Numbered from the stretch's first letter, positions 44,644 to 53,817 are shown. The stretch: DNA of 64,000 bases from Metabacillus idriensis (GCF_009674765.1 NZ_WKKF01000006.1:1-64000), one strand, 5' to 3'. Numbers and translations: made by a program. The notes: a model not told the origin generated them from the sequence alone.

Positions 44644-46074
44644 ATGAGTAATAATACCCTGCTCAGAAGTCAATTAACAGAGAATATGGAAAGTTTAGAC
44701 CCCATTATTTCAGAGAGTACAGATTTGGAGAAAAAAGAAATCTATATCCAAGAGCATCAAAAAATGTGTGTCATGCTCTATCTGTCTGGTATGACAGACA
44801 GCAATAAACAACATGAAATGATCAATTCATTTTCATCCATTGATTTTATGACGGATTTTAATCACTCTTTTTCCCAGCTCTTCTTTTCAAAAGTTAATCC
44901 TCTAAAAAAACAGGAAATCCATACGATTGAAGATGTCTTGAAAAATATTTTTTCCGGCCAGACCGTTCTTTTAGTTGATGGAATTTCCACTGCTTTTGTC
45001 ATTGATACTGAAAAGGAGAAGATGAGAAGCTTTACAGAACCTACAACAGAACGGATCGTTAGGGGGCCGAAGCTTGGTTTCATAGAAAGCCTGGGTGAAA
45101 ATCTAGGGCTTATCCGTCAGCTGGCAAATGATCAGTCTATTATCGCAAAAAAAATCGAAATTGAGGAAGATAGCAGTATTAAACGGATTGTTTATCTGTT
45201 TAACAAAGAAAAAGCCAATGAAGAGCTGATAAATGAAGTAAAAAAACGGCTTGAGAAGGTGCAAACAACAAATGTGGAAGATTCAGGAATACTCGAGGAG
45301 CTGATTGAGGATTCACCTTATTCTCCATTTCCGCAGATTCAGAACACAGAACGTCCAGACAGAGTTGTTGCTGCCCTGAAACAGGGTAGGGTAGTGATAT
45401 TTTCAGAAGGTTCGCCTTTTGCTTTAATTGCACCAACGACAATCGATATGCTTTTTCAATCACCTGATGATTATTATGAAAGATGGGCTGCAGGATCTTT
45501 TCTGCGGCTGCTTAGATATATTTCAGTGGCTATTACTTTGTTTCTTTCCGCTATTTACATATCCCTTGTTTCATTTAATCCTGGACTGCTGCCTACTGAG
45601 CTTGCAATCACAATCGCGGGAACTCGGGAAAATGTGCCGTTTCCGCCATTTGTTGAAGCAATGATTATGGAGATTACAATTGAATTGCTGCGGGAAGCCG
45701 GAATTCGTCTTCCTTCTCCTATCGGGCAGACAATTGGCCTTGTCGGAGGAGTTATCATTGGTCAAGCTGCAGTTGAAGCCAACATTGTAAGCTCACTTAT
45801 GGTCATCATTGTTTCAATCACAACCATCACATCTTTTACTGTACCTCAATATGGTTTTGGCTTAGCTTTTAGATTATTGCGCTTTGGAGCTATGACAGCT
45901 GCTGCGGTGCTTGGGCTATATGGAACGACTTTGTTTTTCATATTAATACTTATTCATCTATCAAGACTGTCAAGCTTTAACACTCCTTATTTCACGCCGG
46001 AAACGATTTTTAACCCGAGCATGGCAAGGGATATCTTGATCAGACTGCCATTCAGGCGGAAGAAGGTTAATTAG
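44644..46074 (+). CDS. GerA-type germinant receptor, A subunit
   Basis: A 476-residue subunit of a nutrient receptor in the inner spore membrane. The soluble N-terminal region (about 1-285) carries TERIVRGPKLGFIESL and RVVAALKQGRVVIFSEGSPF; the membrane part (about 290-440, five segments) carries the hallmark EAGIRLPSPIGQTIGLVGG and IGQAAVEANIVS. The family has an RGPREGF motif where this one reads RGPKLGF. Start ATG 44644 gives 6 nt after GAGGAG. The order A-B-C is the same as gerA/yndDEF of B. subtilis. The germinant is unknown. Confidence 0.92.
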   Translation: MSNNTLLRSQLTENMESLDPIISESTDLEKKEIYIQEHQKMCVMLYLSGMTDSNKQHEMINSFSSIDFMTDFNHSFSQLFFSKVNPLKKQEIHTIEDVLKNIFSGQTVLLVDGISTAFVIDTEKEKMRSFTEPTTERIVRGPKLGFIESLGENLGLIRQLANDQSIIAKKIEIEEDSSIKRIVYLFNKEKANEELINEVKKRLEKVQTTNVEDSGILEELIEDSPYSPFPQIQNTERPDRVVAALKQGRVVIFSEGSPFALIAPTTIDMLFQSPDDYYERWAAGSFLRLLRYISVAITLFLSAIYISLVSFNPGLLPTELAITIAGTRENVPFPPFVEAMIMEITIELLREAGIRLPSPIGQTIGLVGGVIIGQAAVEANIVSSLMVIIVSITTITSFTVPQYGFGLAFRLLRFGAMTAAAVLGLYGTTLFFILILIHLSRLSSFNTPYFTPETIFNPSMARDILIRLPFRRKKVN

Positions 46075-46088
46075 CAGGAGGCTCAAAA

Positions 46089-47180
46089 ATGAAGCAAATG
46101 GATAATCTCTCGGTCTTTCAAGTAGCGATGCTTGTAAGCAACGCCATGCTCGGAGTCGGACTGCTCACTTTGCCAAGAACGATTACAGCAGAAATTGATT
46201 CGCCGGATGGATGGATCGTGTTAATAATAGACGGAATCATAGCTATCTTGTTTGCTTTTCTCGTCCTGTATTTCTTTAAAAAACATCAGGTGAAGGATAT
46301 TTTTCAATATACAAGAGAAGGGTTTGGATTATGGATTTCAAAAGCAGTCCAGTTATTTATCATTCTGTACTTCATGGGTGTAGCAAGCTTTGAGGCTGTT
46401 GCAATGAGTGAAATGGTCCGTTTTTTCCTGCTGGCGACAACTCCGGTACAAGTCGTTATTTTATCCTTAATGTGTTTAAGCGCGTATTTGGTTTTAGGGA
46501 TGCTGCAGAGTATAACAAAGGTTTTCAGTGTCTTTCTTCCTCTGGCAATTGTTGAACTGTTTCTTATCTATTTCTTCAGTATTAAAAGTATTAATATTGA
46601 AAATATTAAACCGATATTGGGAGATGGGTTCTCTCCCATATTCAAAGGGTTAAACTCAGTGATTCTTTCCTTTATCGGAGTGGAAATTTTCCTTGTCATT
46701 TCAGCCTTTTCAAAAAACAGACAAAACTTGAAGAAGGGTTTGATGATCGGTTTTGCCATTCCATTAATTTTATATATTACAACGTATGTTCTAGTTGTTT
46801 CAGGTTTATCTGAACAAGAAGTGAAAGCTGTGACATGGCCGACTATTTCATTTGTACAGTCCTTTGAAGTAAGGGGCATATTTATTGAACGGTTCGAATC
46901 GTTTCTGCTGACAACGTGGATTCTGCAGTTTTTCACGACTACTTCCATGTATTATTATCTAGCTGCGTACGGAATGACTCAAGTGTTTAAAACAACTTTT
47001 AAAACGAACGTGCTTATCCTGCTTCCGCTCCTGTTTTTGATAGCCTGCGTACCCAACAATACACTTGAAATTATTCAAATGAGCACAATAGTCGGAAAAA
47101 TGTTTCAAATTGTCTTTTTCGTCATTCCAATCGCAACGTTTTTAACAGTCGCTTTGAAAAGGAAGCTAATAAAACCATGA
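46089..47180 (+). CDS. GerA-type germinant receptor, B subunit (APC-fold)
   Basis: A 363-residue integral membrane protein with about ten hydrophobic segments, of the spore germination permease family (APC superfamily). In the GerA class this subunit binds the germinant amino acid or sugar. The first helix reads AMLVSNAMLGVGLLTLPR with the glycine-rich break typical of the family. AGCAGGAGG precedes the ATG. It overlaps the C subunit start by four bases (ATGA). Confidence 0.92.
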   Translation: MKQMDNLSVFQVAMLVSNAMLGVGLLTLPRTITAEIDSPDGWIVLIIDGIIAILFAFLVLYFFKKHQVKDIFQYTREGFGLWISKAVQLFIILYFMGVASFEAVAMSEMVRFFLLATTPVQVVILSLMCLSAYLVLGMLQSITKVFSVFLPLAIVELFLIYFFSIKSINIENIKPILGDGFSPIFKGLNSVILSFIGVEIFLVISAFSKNRQNLKKGLMIGFAIPLILYITTYVLVVSGLSEQEVKAVTWPTISFVQSFEVRGIFIERFESFLLTTWILQFFTTTSMYYYLAAYGMTQVFKTTFKTNVLILLPLLFLIACVPNNTLEIIQMSTIVGKMFQIVFFVIPIATFLTVALKRKLIKP

Positions 47181-48289
47181 AAAAAATTCTCCTTATTTTT
47201 ATTACACTGATGCTCTCAGGATGCTGGGACAGCCAAAACATTGAAGATCTTTCGCTTGTAGTAGGTACAGGTATAGATAAGATTGATCCTGTTGAAGGGG
47301 TGCAAATCGTTCAGCAAATCATTTTGCCGAAAAGCGGATCGATTGGCCAGGGTCAGGGAGCCGGCTATAAAAATATTACAACAGGAGGGGGGACTTTGCA
47401 TGAAGCGATTCGAAATGTCTCATTAGAAACGAAGCCAATATCAAGCGAACATCAGCGGATCTTTTTAATTAATCAAGAAGTTATTAAAGAAACGCCCTTG
47501 GATACAGTCATTAATCAGTTTATAAGGGATGATAAAACAAGAAGAAGCTTATACATATTTCTTACGGAAGAACCTGCATCGGAGCTTTTATCAGTTAAAA
47601 CAGATAAAGAAATCCCATCTAATATTATCTATGAACTAACAGAAAATCGAAAAAAAACGAATAAAATTTTGCCTCCGCTCAAGCTTGGTGAAGCCTCTGC
47701 CCGCTTGCAGTCTGAAGGAAGCTTTCCCATTCAGATTGTAGGATTGGAAAAGGGCAATTTAAAATTAATGGGTGCCGGTGTAATCAACAATGGAAAACTG
47801 GTAGGTGAAAACTTAACTGGTGATGAAGTATCAGCTCTTTCCTGGCTTAATGGATCAGTAGAAGGAGGCACAGTTGAAGCTGTTCATCATGATAAGCCAT
47901 TTGGCTTTGAAGTGATTAAATTGAGAAGCAAAAAAATAAAGACGAAGATTAAGAATGGACGTCTTTTCATCGATATCTTTATCAGAGTAGAAGGCAGATT
48001 AGCGGAGGATTGGTATGAAAAGGAGAATTCTTTTGATAAAGGGTATCAAAAAGGAATTGAAGGAATCGTGGAAAAGACAATTGAAAAGGAGGTAAATGAC
48101 TTAATCTATACATTGCAGAACGACTATAAGACAGGTGTGGCCGGGCTATTTCATTATGTTAAAAATCAGCATCCTGCCTATTGGAGAAAGTATGGAAAAC
48201 AGTGGGATGAAAAATTCAGCGAAGCAGAAATCACTTATAAAGTAAGAATTAATAAAACGGATTTTGGGACAAAAGGTTCTTCGCAATGA
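47177..48289 (+). CDS. GerA-type germinant receptor, C subunit (lipoprotein)
   Basis: A 370-residue lipoprotein: MKKILLIFITLMLSGC with lipobox LSGC (Cys16) followed by WDSQNIEDLSLVVGTGIDK, the classic GerAC N-terminus. Three GerAC domains fill the rest; the middle LLSVKTDKEIPSNIIYEL and GVINNGKLVGENLTGDEVSAL, and the late AEDWYEKENSFDKGYQKGIE, are family motifs. It needs lipidation for receptor function in B. subtilis. Translationally coupled to the B subunit (ATGA). Confidence 0.92.
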   Translation: MKKILLIFITLMLSGCWDSQNIEDLSLVVGTGIDKIDPVEGVQIVQQIILPKSGSIGQGQGAGYKNITTGGGTLHEAIRNVSLETKPISSEHQRIFLINQEVIKETPLDTVINQFIRDDKTRRSLYIFLTEEPASELLSVKTDKEIPSNIIYELTENRKKTNKILPPLKLGEASARLQSEGSFPIQIVGLEKGNLKLMGAGVINNGKLVGENLTGDEVSALSWLNGSVEGGTVEAVHHDKPFGFEVIKLRSKKIKTKIKNGRLFIDIFIRVEGRLAEDWYEKENSFDKGYQKGIEGIVEKTIEKEVNDLIYTLQNDYKTGVAGLFHYVKNQHPAYWRKYGKQWDEKFSEAEITYKVRINKTDFGTKGSSQ

Positions 48290-48328
48290 GCCTGGAAAGC
48301 CAATATCTCCCTCATTTTCAAAAGCTTA

Positions 48329-48357
48329 TTAACAAACACATATAATACCTTTATAAT
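48329..48357 (+). promoter_or_regulatory. Promoter of ypiF
   Basis: TTAACA (48329-48334), 17-nt spacer, TATAAT (48352-48357). It gives ypiF its own transcription after the inserted germination operon. Confidence 0.7.
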
Positions 48358-48389
48358 TATTACATAATAAGCAGAGGGAGCTGTAAGAC

Positions 48390-48845
48390 ATGAAATGGAC
48401 ATCAGAAGACACAAACATGTTTCTTCAATCAAAGGAATATGTAGATACTGCCATTATCCCGCTTGTTCAAATAGGATTTGGAGATAATCTGAAATCTTTG
48501 GCGGCAGAAGGAGAGTATACAACGCTGATCACAGAAGATCTGGAACGCCAGCTTAAAGGAAGAATCTTTATGCTTCCTGCCTGCACGTACATAACCGGAC
48601 AAATGCATGACAGAGAAAAAACAATTTTACAATGGTACCATGAATTAAAGGACAATTTCAAACATATTTTTTTCGTGACGAGTGATGAATTATGGAGAAA
48701 TGAAGGCGGAACGCACAAGGACAGCGTGATCTATCTTCCTCCAATTCCTATGGAACATATGGACGAGTCCCTGAAAAGGAAAATGATTGAGGATCAAGTA
48801 AGTCAAATTTTGAACATTTTCTTACAATCTTGGAGGGTTTCATAA
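48390..48845 (+). CDS. ypiF: YpiF, DUF2487 protein
   Basis: A 151-residue cytosolic protein with MKWTSEDTNMFLQSKEYVDTA at the start and GRIFMLPACTYI in the middle, matching the DUF2487 family of Bacillus. Function is unknown; it lies before qcrA in B. subtilis as well. AGAGGGAGC precedes the ATG. A 140-bp gap with a new promoter separates it from qcrA. Confidence 0.85.
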   Translation: MKWTSEDTNMFLQSKEYVDTAIIPLVQIGFGDNLKSLAAEGEYTTLITEDLERQLKGRIFMLPACTYITGQMHDREKTILQWYHELKDNFKHIFFVTSDELWRNEGGTHKDSVIYLPPIPMEHMDESLKRKMIEDQVSQILNIFLQSWRVS

Positions 48846-48883
48846 AAACCCTTACATTTTTAAAGTTCCAAAAAAGGATAATA

Positions 48884-48912
48884 TTGACCTTACTGGAAGA
48901 TTGATATATCAT
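48884..48912 (+). promoter_or_regulatory. Promoter of qcrABC
   Basis: TTGACC (48884-48889), 17-nt spacer, TATCAT (48907-48912). In B. subtilis qcr expression is repressed by AbrB and activated around early sporulation; no operator was identified here. Confidence 0.65.
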
Positions 48913-48986
48913 GAGATTGTCCTAGTTTTATATGGTTTTATCGTATGTCCTGACGGACTTCAGCTTAAGATAGAGGGGGGAAAATG

Positions 48987-49496
48987 ATGAGCGAGAAAAA
49001 ACATCGGGTTTCAAGACGGCAATTTCTCAACTATACACTGACTGGTGTAGGCGGTTTCATGGCTGCGGGTATGCTGATGCCAATGGTTCGCTTTGCGCTC
49101 GACCCTGTACTTGGAAAGGTCGAAGAGCAAGACCTTGTACAGGTAGTGAGTGTCGATGAAATTACGAACGAACCAACGCGTTTTAATTTTAAAATTAAAC
49201 AAGTTGATGCTTGGCACAAGTCTGAAGAACCTAGATCGGCTTGGGTATTTAAAACGGAAAAAGGGGATATTGTTGCACTTTCTCCTGTCTGTAAGCATTT
49301 AGGATGTACAGTTAACTGGAATAGTGATCCATCTAATCCAAACAAATTTTTCTGTCCATGCCATTATGGCTTATATGACAAAGACGGCACGAATGTTCCT
49401 GGAACACCGCCGCTTGCTCCGCTTGATGTATACAAGAGTGAAGTGAAGGATGGATTTTTGTATCTTGGTTCGGCTAAACCGCGAAAGGAGGCGTAA
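48987..49496 (+). CDS. qcrA: QcrA, Rieske iron-sulfur subunit of the cytochrome bc complex
   Basis: A 169-residue Rieske protein. The N-terminus has a twin-arginine type segment SRRQFLNYTLTGVGG leading into a membrane helix that serves as anchor. The 2Fe-2S ligands are in CKHLGC (C-x-H) and CPCHYG (C-x-x-H), and the PGTPPLAPL loop closes the fold. It transfers electrons from menaquinol to cytochrome c. ATG 48987 is preferred over 48984 for spacing after GAGGGGGG. Confidence 0.95.
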   Translation: MSEKKHRVSRRQFLNYTLTGVGGFMAAGMLMPMVRFALDPVLGKVEEQDLVQVVSVDEITNEPTRFNFKIKQVDAWHKSEEPRSAWVFKTEKGDIVALSPVCKHLGCTVNWNSDPSNPNKFFCPCHYGLYDKDGTNVPGTPPLAPLDVYKSEVKDGFLYLGSAKPRKEA

Positions 49497-49499
49497 TCA

Positions 49500-50174
49500 A
49501 TGTTAAACAAGATTTATGATTGGGTTGATGAACGTTTAGATATTACGCCGATGTGGCGGGATATAGCTGACCATGAAGTGCCAGAGCACGTAAATCCTGC
49601 GCACCATTTTTCAGCATTTGTATACTGCTTTGGCGGTCTGACGTTCTTTGTAACCGTTATTCAAGTTTTATCAGGCATGTTCTTGACGATGTACTATGTT
49701 CCCGATATCAAAAATGCATGGGAATCTGTTTATTATCTGCAAAATGAAGTCGCTTTCGGACAAATTGTCCGCGGCATGCATCACTGGGGAGCGAGTCTCG
49801 TTATCGTTATGATGTTCCTACATACATTGCGGGTATTTTTCCAGGGTGCCTACAAAAAACCTCGTGAACTTAACTGGGTAGTTGGCGTTTTAATTTTCTT
49901 CGTTATGTTAGGGTTAGGCTTCACAGGTTATTTATTGCCTTGGGATATGAAAGCGCTATTTGCCACAAAAGTTGGTCTTCAAATAGCTGAAGCAACACCG
50001 CTTATCGGCACTCAAGTAAAAACATTGCTTGCAGGCCATCCGGAGATCGTCGGTGCACAGACATTGACGCGTTTCTTTGCCATCCATGTGTTCTTCCTGC
50101 CGGCAGCTCTATTTGGATTAATGGGAGCTCACTTCATCATGATTCGCAAGCAGGGTATATCTGGACCTCTATAA
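49500..50174 (+). CDS. qcrB: QcrB, cytochrome b6 subunit
   Basis: A 224-residue membrane protein with four helices carrying the two b-hemes: histidines in RGMHHWGASL with FLHTLRVFFQG, and in FFAIHVFFLP with GLMGAHFIM, are the expected axial ligands. The Cys in VYCFGG near residue 43 corresponds to the site of covalent heme c_i attachment in Bacillus and b6f-type proteins. Ends 4 nt or so from qcrA's stop upstream; AAAGGAGGCG precedes the ATG. Confidence 0.95.
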   Translation: MLNKIYDWVDERLDITPMWRDIADHEVPEHVNPAHHFSAFVYCFGGLTFFVTVIQVLSGMFLTMYYVPDIKNAWESVYYLQNEVAFGQIVRGMHHWGASLVIVMMFLHTLRVFFQGAYKKPRELNWVVGVLIFFVMLGLGFTGYLLPWDMKALFATKVGLQIAEATPLIGTQVKTLLAGHPEIVGAQTLTRFFAIHVFFLPAALFGLMGAHFIMIRKQGISGPL

Positions 50175-50247
50175 AATAATCGATGAGATAAAATCCGCAA
50201 GTGCATTCTAGTTCATTTGCGTAACTGCCAAAGAAGGAGGGGAAATC

Positions 50248-51015
50248 ATGCATCGCGGAAAAGGGATGAAATTTGTTGGAGATTCACGTGTTCCAGCTGA
50301 AAGAAAACCGAATATTCCAAAAGATTATTCTGAATTCCCAGGTAAAACAGAAGCATTCTGGCCAAACTTTTTATTAAAAGAATGGCTTGTTGGCGCCGTT
50401 TTCCTGATCGGGTATTTATGTTTGACTGTGGCGCATCCATCGCCGCTTGAACGTGTTGCAGATCCGACTGATACTGGATATATTCCATTGCCGGACTGGT
50501 ATTTCTTATTCTTATATCAATTGCTGAAATACACGTATGCCGCAGGTCCTTATACTGTAATCGGGGCATTCATTATGCCAGGACTTGCATTCGGAGCGCT
50601 GCTTCTGGCGCCGTTTATTGACCGCGGACCTGAACGCAAACCTTCGAAACGTCCTGTAGCTGTAGGTATGATGCTGCTTGCTGTTGCAGCAACAATTTTC
50701 TTAACTTGGGAATCCGTTGCCACCCATGACTGGGAAGCAGCTGCAGAACAAGGGAAAATTAAAGCTGAAGCTGAAATTGATAAAGAATCTGAAGGCTACA
50801 AAATTTTCACTGAACAAACGTGCGTTTCCTGTCATGGCGATAACTTAGCAGGAGGAGCTGCCGGTCCATCTTTGGTGGATACAGGTTTAAGTCCTGAAGA
50901 AGTTGCAAAAATCGCTAAAGAAGGTCAGGGCGGAATGCCGGCTGGCATCTTTAAAGGCACGGATGAAGAACTGAAAGTGCTTTCTGAATTTGTTTCAAGT
51001 GTAACAGCAAAATAA
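50248..51015 (+). CDS. qcrC: QcrC, fused subunit IV / cytochrome c
   Basis: A 255-residue fusion characteristic of Bacillus: the N-terminal part (about 1-155, three helices) corresponds to subunit IV of b6f complexes, with the PDWYFLFLYQLLKY quinol-site region; the C-terminal part (about 175-255) is a small cytochrome c with heme motif CVSCH at about 192-196 and a methionine ligand in GGMPAG. AAGGAGGGG precedes the ATG. It completes the menaquinol:cytochrome c reductase. Confidence 0.95.
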   Translation: MHRGKGMKFVGDSRVPAERKPNIPKDYSEFPGKTEAFWPNFLLKEWLVGAVFLIGYLCLTVAHPSPLERVADPTDTGYIPLPDWYFLFLYQLLKYTYAAGPYTVIGAFIMPGLAFGALLLAPFIDRGPERKPSKRPVAVGMMLLAVAATIFLTWESVATHDWEAAAEQGKIKAEAEIDKESEGYKIFTEQTCVSCHGDNLAGGAAGPSLVDTGLSPEEVAKIAKEGQGGMPAGIFKGTDEELKVLSEFVSSVTAK

Positions 51016-51095
51016 GTGAAAAGCTGACTAAAAGTCAGCTTTTTTTCTACGTTTAAGGATTATTCATATTTGAGAATGAAAGTAGTTGAACAAAG

Positions 51096-51689
51096 ATGAA
51101 GTGGTTTCAATACCTTCTTGTTAAACAGCCTTTTTTGTTTATGATGTTCACCGTCAACTTGTTTGGAACAATCTATGGGTATTACTGGTACAGGTACCAG
51201 CTATACGAGACCCCGGCAATTTTTCTGCCGTTTGTCCCTGATAGCCCAACAGCAAGCCTATTTTTCACTATTGTCATGCTTGGTTTTTTATTTAAGAAAA
51301 ATCTCCCCCTGATTGAAGCGCTTGCCATCATTACTCTTTTTAAGTACGGGATTTGGGCAGTTGTGATGAACCTGCTGGTGCTTAATGAGACAGGTGTTCT
51401 CGATCCGGTCGGATATATGCTTATACTTTCTCACCTCGGGATGGCTGTACAGGGACTTCTGTATGCCCCTTATTACAGATTCAAGGCGTGGCATTTAGCT
51501 GCTGCTGCTGTATGGACACTGCATAATGAGATCATAGACTATGTGTTTGGCATGATGCCCAAATACAGTGTTCTGATGAATTATTTGCCTGAAATCGGAT
51601 ATTTCACATTTTGGCTGAGCCTTTTCTCCATTTATCTCGCATACTATTTTGTCGTCAGAAAGAATTCCCTGAAACTAAAACTTCTTTAA
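51096..51689 (+). CDS. ypjA: YpjA, DUF1405 membrane protein
   Basis: A 197-residue protein with about six hydrophobic segments; PFLFMMFTVNLFGTIYGYYWY at the start and the histidine-containing LILSHLGMAVQG and WTLHNEIIDY are typical of the DUF1405 family. It corresponds to B. subtilis YpjA, which follows qcrC; function is unknown. The ribosome site is weak (GTAGTTGAACAAAG ahead of ATG 51096). It probably belongs to the same transcript as qcrABC. Confidence 0.83.
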   Translation: MKWFQYLLVKQPFLFMMFTVNLFGTIYGYYWYRYQLYETPAIFLPFVPDSPTASLFFTIVMLGFLFKKNLPLIEALAIITLFKYGIWAVVMNLLVLNETGVLDPVGYMLILSHLGMAVQGLLYAPYYRFKAWHLAAAAVWTLHNEIIDYVFGMMPKYSVLMNYLPEIGYFTFWLSLFSIYLAYYFVVRKNSLKLKLL

Positions 51690-51782
51690 CTGCAGACCGC
51701 CTTTTGATGTTTGTGTAAAAAGGTGGTCTAACCTTGTCCACTTTTTCATACTTTTTTAGTAGAAGCTGTAGGAGGGACAAGG

Positions 51783-52592
51783 ATGAAAAAAAGAATGATC
51801 GTGATGGCGGTTTTCGTTGTTATGATAGTCGCACTGCCGTATTGGGCTTTAGCTGATCATCAGGCTGAACACACGGATAAATGGGACGATTTAAATAAAC
51901 TCACTGATACAGCACTTCAGCTGTCAAAGCAAAATCGTTTTGAAGAATCACGTAAGCTTATTGATTATTTTCAAAGAGAGTTTGAGGAGTCTGTAAAAGG
52001 TGACGGCGGCATTTCAGCAACAGATATTCGCACGATATCAGCATCACAGCAAACAGCAGCTAAAATGCTGCAGGAGAATGGCATCACTCATGATGAGAAG
52101 GTAAGAGCGCTTATTCAGCTGAGACTTGTGGTGGATGCGGCAGCATCGGAACATCAGCCTCTATGGAGCTCAATGGAAGAGCCGGTCATGTCTGCTTTTT
52201 CTCAAGTGAAAGGGGATGTTGAAAGCGGAGATCATCAGTCTTTTCAGCAGAACTGGGCTGAATTCGTCTCGCTTTATGAAACCGTTTATCCCAGCATGAT
52301 GATGGATCTCGACTCAGAACAGCTTAAAAGAATGGACGCACATAGATCCGTAGTAGAAGATGCTATTTTTACTCAAATACCAGTAGAGTCTCAAGTGAAT
52401 CAGCTTGCATTGATGGAGGAGGAATTGCAGGATTTGTTTAATCGGGTAAAAGAAGACGAAGCCGATCCTTCATTATGGTGGGTCATGATATCAACCGGCA
52501 GCATCATTTTTATGTCGCTTACTTATACGGGATGGCGGAAGTACAGAGGCGAAAAAGAGAAAATGAATCGTGAACGCGATATGAACAAATAA
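51783..52592 (+). CDS. ypjB: YpjB, sporulation-associated membrane protein
   Basis: A 269-residue protein with a signal peptide (about 1-25, ending WALA), an extracytoplasmic helical domain and one C-terminal membrane helix (about 232-250) followed by a charged tail (RKYRGEKEKMNRERD). It matches B. subtilis YpjB, named a sporulation protein because of its genomic context and expression; the molecular role is unknown. GTAGGAGGG lies ahead of the ATG. Followed by a terminator. Confidence 0.83.
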   Translation: MKKRMIVMAVFVVMIVALPYWALADHQAEHTDKWDDLNKLTDTALQLSKQNRFEESRKLIDYFQREFEESVKGDGGISATDIRTISASQQTAAKMLQENGITHDEKVRALIQLRLVVDAAASEHQPLWSSMEEPVMSAFSQVKGDVESGDHQSFQQNWAEFVSLYETVYPSMMMDLDSEQLKRMDAHRSVVEDAIFTQIPVESQVNQLALMEEELQDLFNRVKEDEADPSLWWVMISTGSIIFMSLTYTGWRKYRGEKEKMNRERDMNK

Positions 52593-52621
52593 AAAGCCTC
52601 CAGCAGAGAGGCTTTTTTTGT
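52591..52621 (+). terminator. Rho-independent terminator after ypjB
   Basis: AAAAAGCCTC / GAGGCTTTTT stem with a 7-nt loop, then more T. Confidence 0.9.
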
Positions 52622-52802
52622 TGTTTAGGAAATTTTAAATTGTAAAAGGTTGTGGATAAGTAAATATAGTCATTTACGGCAAGCGGAAGCGCCTAGATCC
52701 TCGGTCAGAACGAATCCGTAAAAAAAGTCGGGACCCGGACTTTTCTGCCGGATTCTTATCTGCCTGTCGGATCTGACCAAGGCGCTTGCGCTTTTGTTCC
52801 TT
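52617..52802 (+). repeat. Dispersed palindromic repeat, full copy of the long subtype
   Basis: The core runs from GGCAAGCGGAAGCGCC (52678 on) to GGCGCTTGCGCTTTTG, whose ends are complementary; GATCC/GGATC arms and an AAAAAGTCGGGACCCGGACTTTT centre lie within. It is preceded by about 55 bp, starting TTGTTTAGGAAATTT, similar to the flank of the deleted copy at 10.5 kb. It lies between convergent ypjB and ypjC. Confidence 0.85.
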
Positions 52803-52821
52803 GAACTTATTTTCTTAATGA

Positions 52822-53706
52822 TTATCTGTGAATGGGATTCTTATCCGCATCTAATGTAAATCCTTCACCAAGCACATCGTGCACATCGCTTACTGCAACA
52901 AATGCATGTGGATCAACTGAGGTTATGACCATTTTAAGCCTGACAATTTCGTTTTTGCCGACTACACAATACAAAACGTTCCTATCCATCTTTGTGAAAG
53001 ATCCCTGACCTTTTAATATGGTTACACCGCGGTCCATCTCCTGCATGATTCTGTCAGCTATTTCCCCGTTTCGCTCTGATATAATGGTCGCTCCTTTGGC
53101 TGCATAGGCACCTTCCTGCATAAAGTCGATGACTTTCGCTGCAATAAATACCGCAACTAATGTATACATCGCTTCTTTATAGGATAAATAAGTGACAAGA
53201 GAGAGGGCAATGACGACAAAATCGAACATGAACATCGTTTTGCCCATGCTGACGCCTTTATATTTATGTACAAGCCGGGCAATGATGTCTACTCCTCCGG
53301 TGGTACCCCCGTATCTGAAGATGATTCCTAGTCCGACACCAATAAATACCCCTGCAAATAAAGCTGCAAGAGTCAGATCATCTTTTAGCGGCATATAAAT
53401 CTGGAAACGCTGAAACAGCCATAGAAAAACCGATAATGCGACTGTTCCGATAATGGTATAGAGGAAGGTTGTCCTGCCAAGCAGCTTCCAGCCGATGAAA
53501 AAGATCGGAATGTTCAGCACGAGATTTGAAATGGATGGATCAATATCGAAAATAAAATATAAAAGCAGGGTAATTCCGGTAAAACCGCCTTCAGCCAAAT
53601 TGTTCTGCATGTTAAAATGAACTAAACCAAATGCAAATATAGCTGAACCGAGTAAAATAAAGAAAATATTTCGTATTTTCAGTTGATTGAACATGCTGTA
53701 CATCAT
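52822..53706 (-). CDS. ypjC: YpjC, YitT-family membrane protein
   Basis: A 294-residue protein: five or six membrane segments (about 1-190, DUF161) with NLAEGGFTGITLLLY and GTTGGVDIIARLV, then a cytosolic DUF2179 domain (about 215-285) with TILKGQGSFTKMDRNVLYC. The family is thought to be transport-related, substrate unknown. It is on the minus strand, convergent with ypjB. The start may be MMY at 53706 or the internal Met five codons on, since the AGAGGA ribosome tract touches the first ATG. Confidence 0.85.
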   Translation of the reverse strand: MMYSMFNQLKIRNIFFILLGSAIFAFGLVHFNMQNNLAEGGFTGITLLLYFIFDIDPSISNLVLNIPIFFIGWKLLGRTTFLYTIIGTVALSVFLWLFQRFQIYMPLKDDLTLAALFAGVFIGVGLGIIFRYGGTTGGVDIIARLVHKYKGVSMGKTMFMFDFVVIALSLVTYLSYKEAMYTLVAVFIAAKVIDFMQEGAYAAKGATIISERNGEIADRIMQEMDRGVTILKGQGSFTKMDRNVLYCVVGKNEIVRLKMVITSVDPHAFVAVSDVHDVLGEGFTLDADKNPIHR

Positions 53707-53788
53707 CCTCTGCTCTAAGTCTTAGCGATAATATTATAGATGATGGAAACAAAAGGTGCAATCTGAGCCTGAAAGACGACCTAAAAAT

Positions 53789-53817
53789 TTGTCAAAAAGG
53801 CGCAGACCCGCTAACAT
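53789..53817 (+). promoter_or_regulatory. Promoter of the ypjD-dapB operon
   Basis: TTGTCA (53789-53794), 17-nt spacer, TAACAT (53812-53817). The next 8 to 10 genes follow with very short gaps, so this may drive a long transcript through birA. Confidence 0.6.

Noticed and set aside
40660-48300. Prophage, integrative element or defence island
   Set aside because: No integrase, transposase, phage structural gene, attachment-site repeat or restriction/toxin gene was seen; the genes are metabolic and germination genes.
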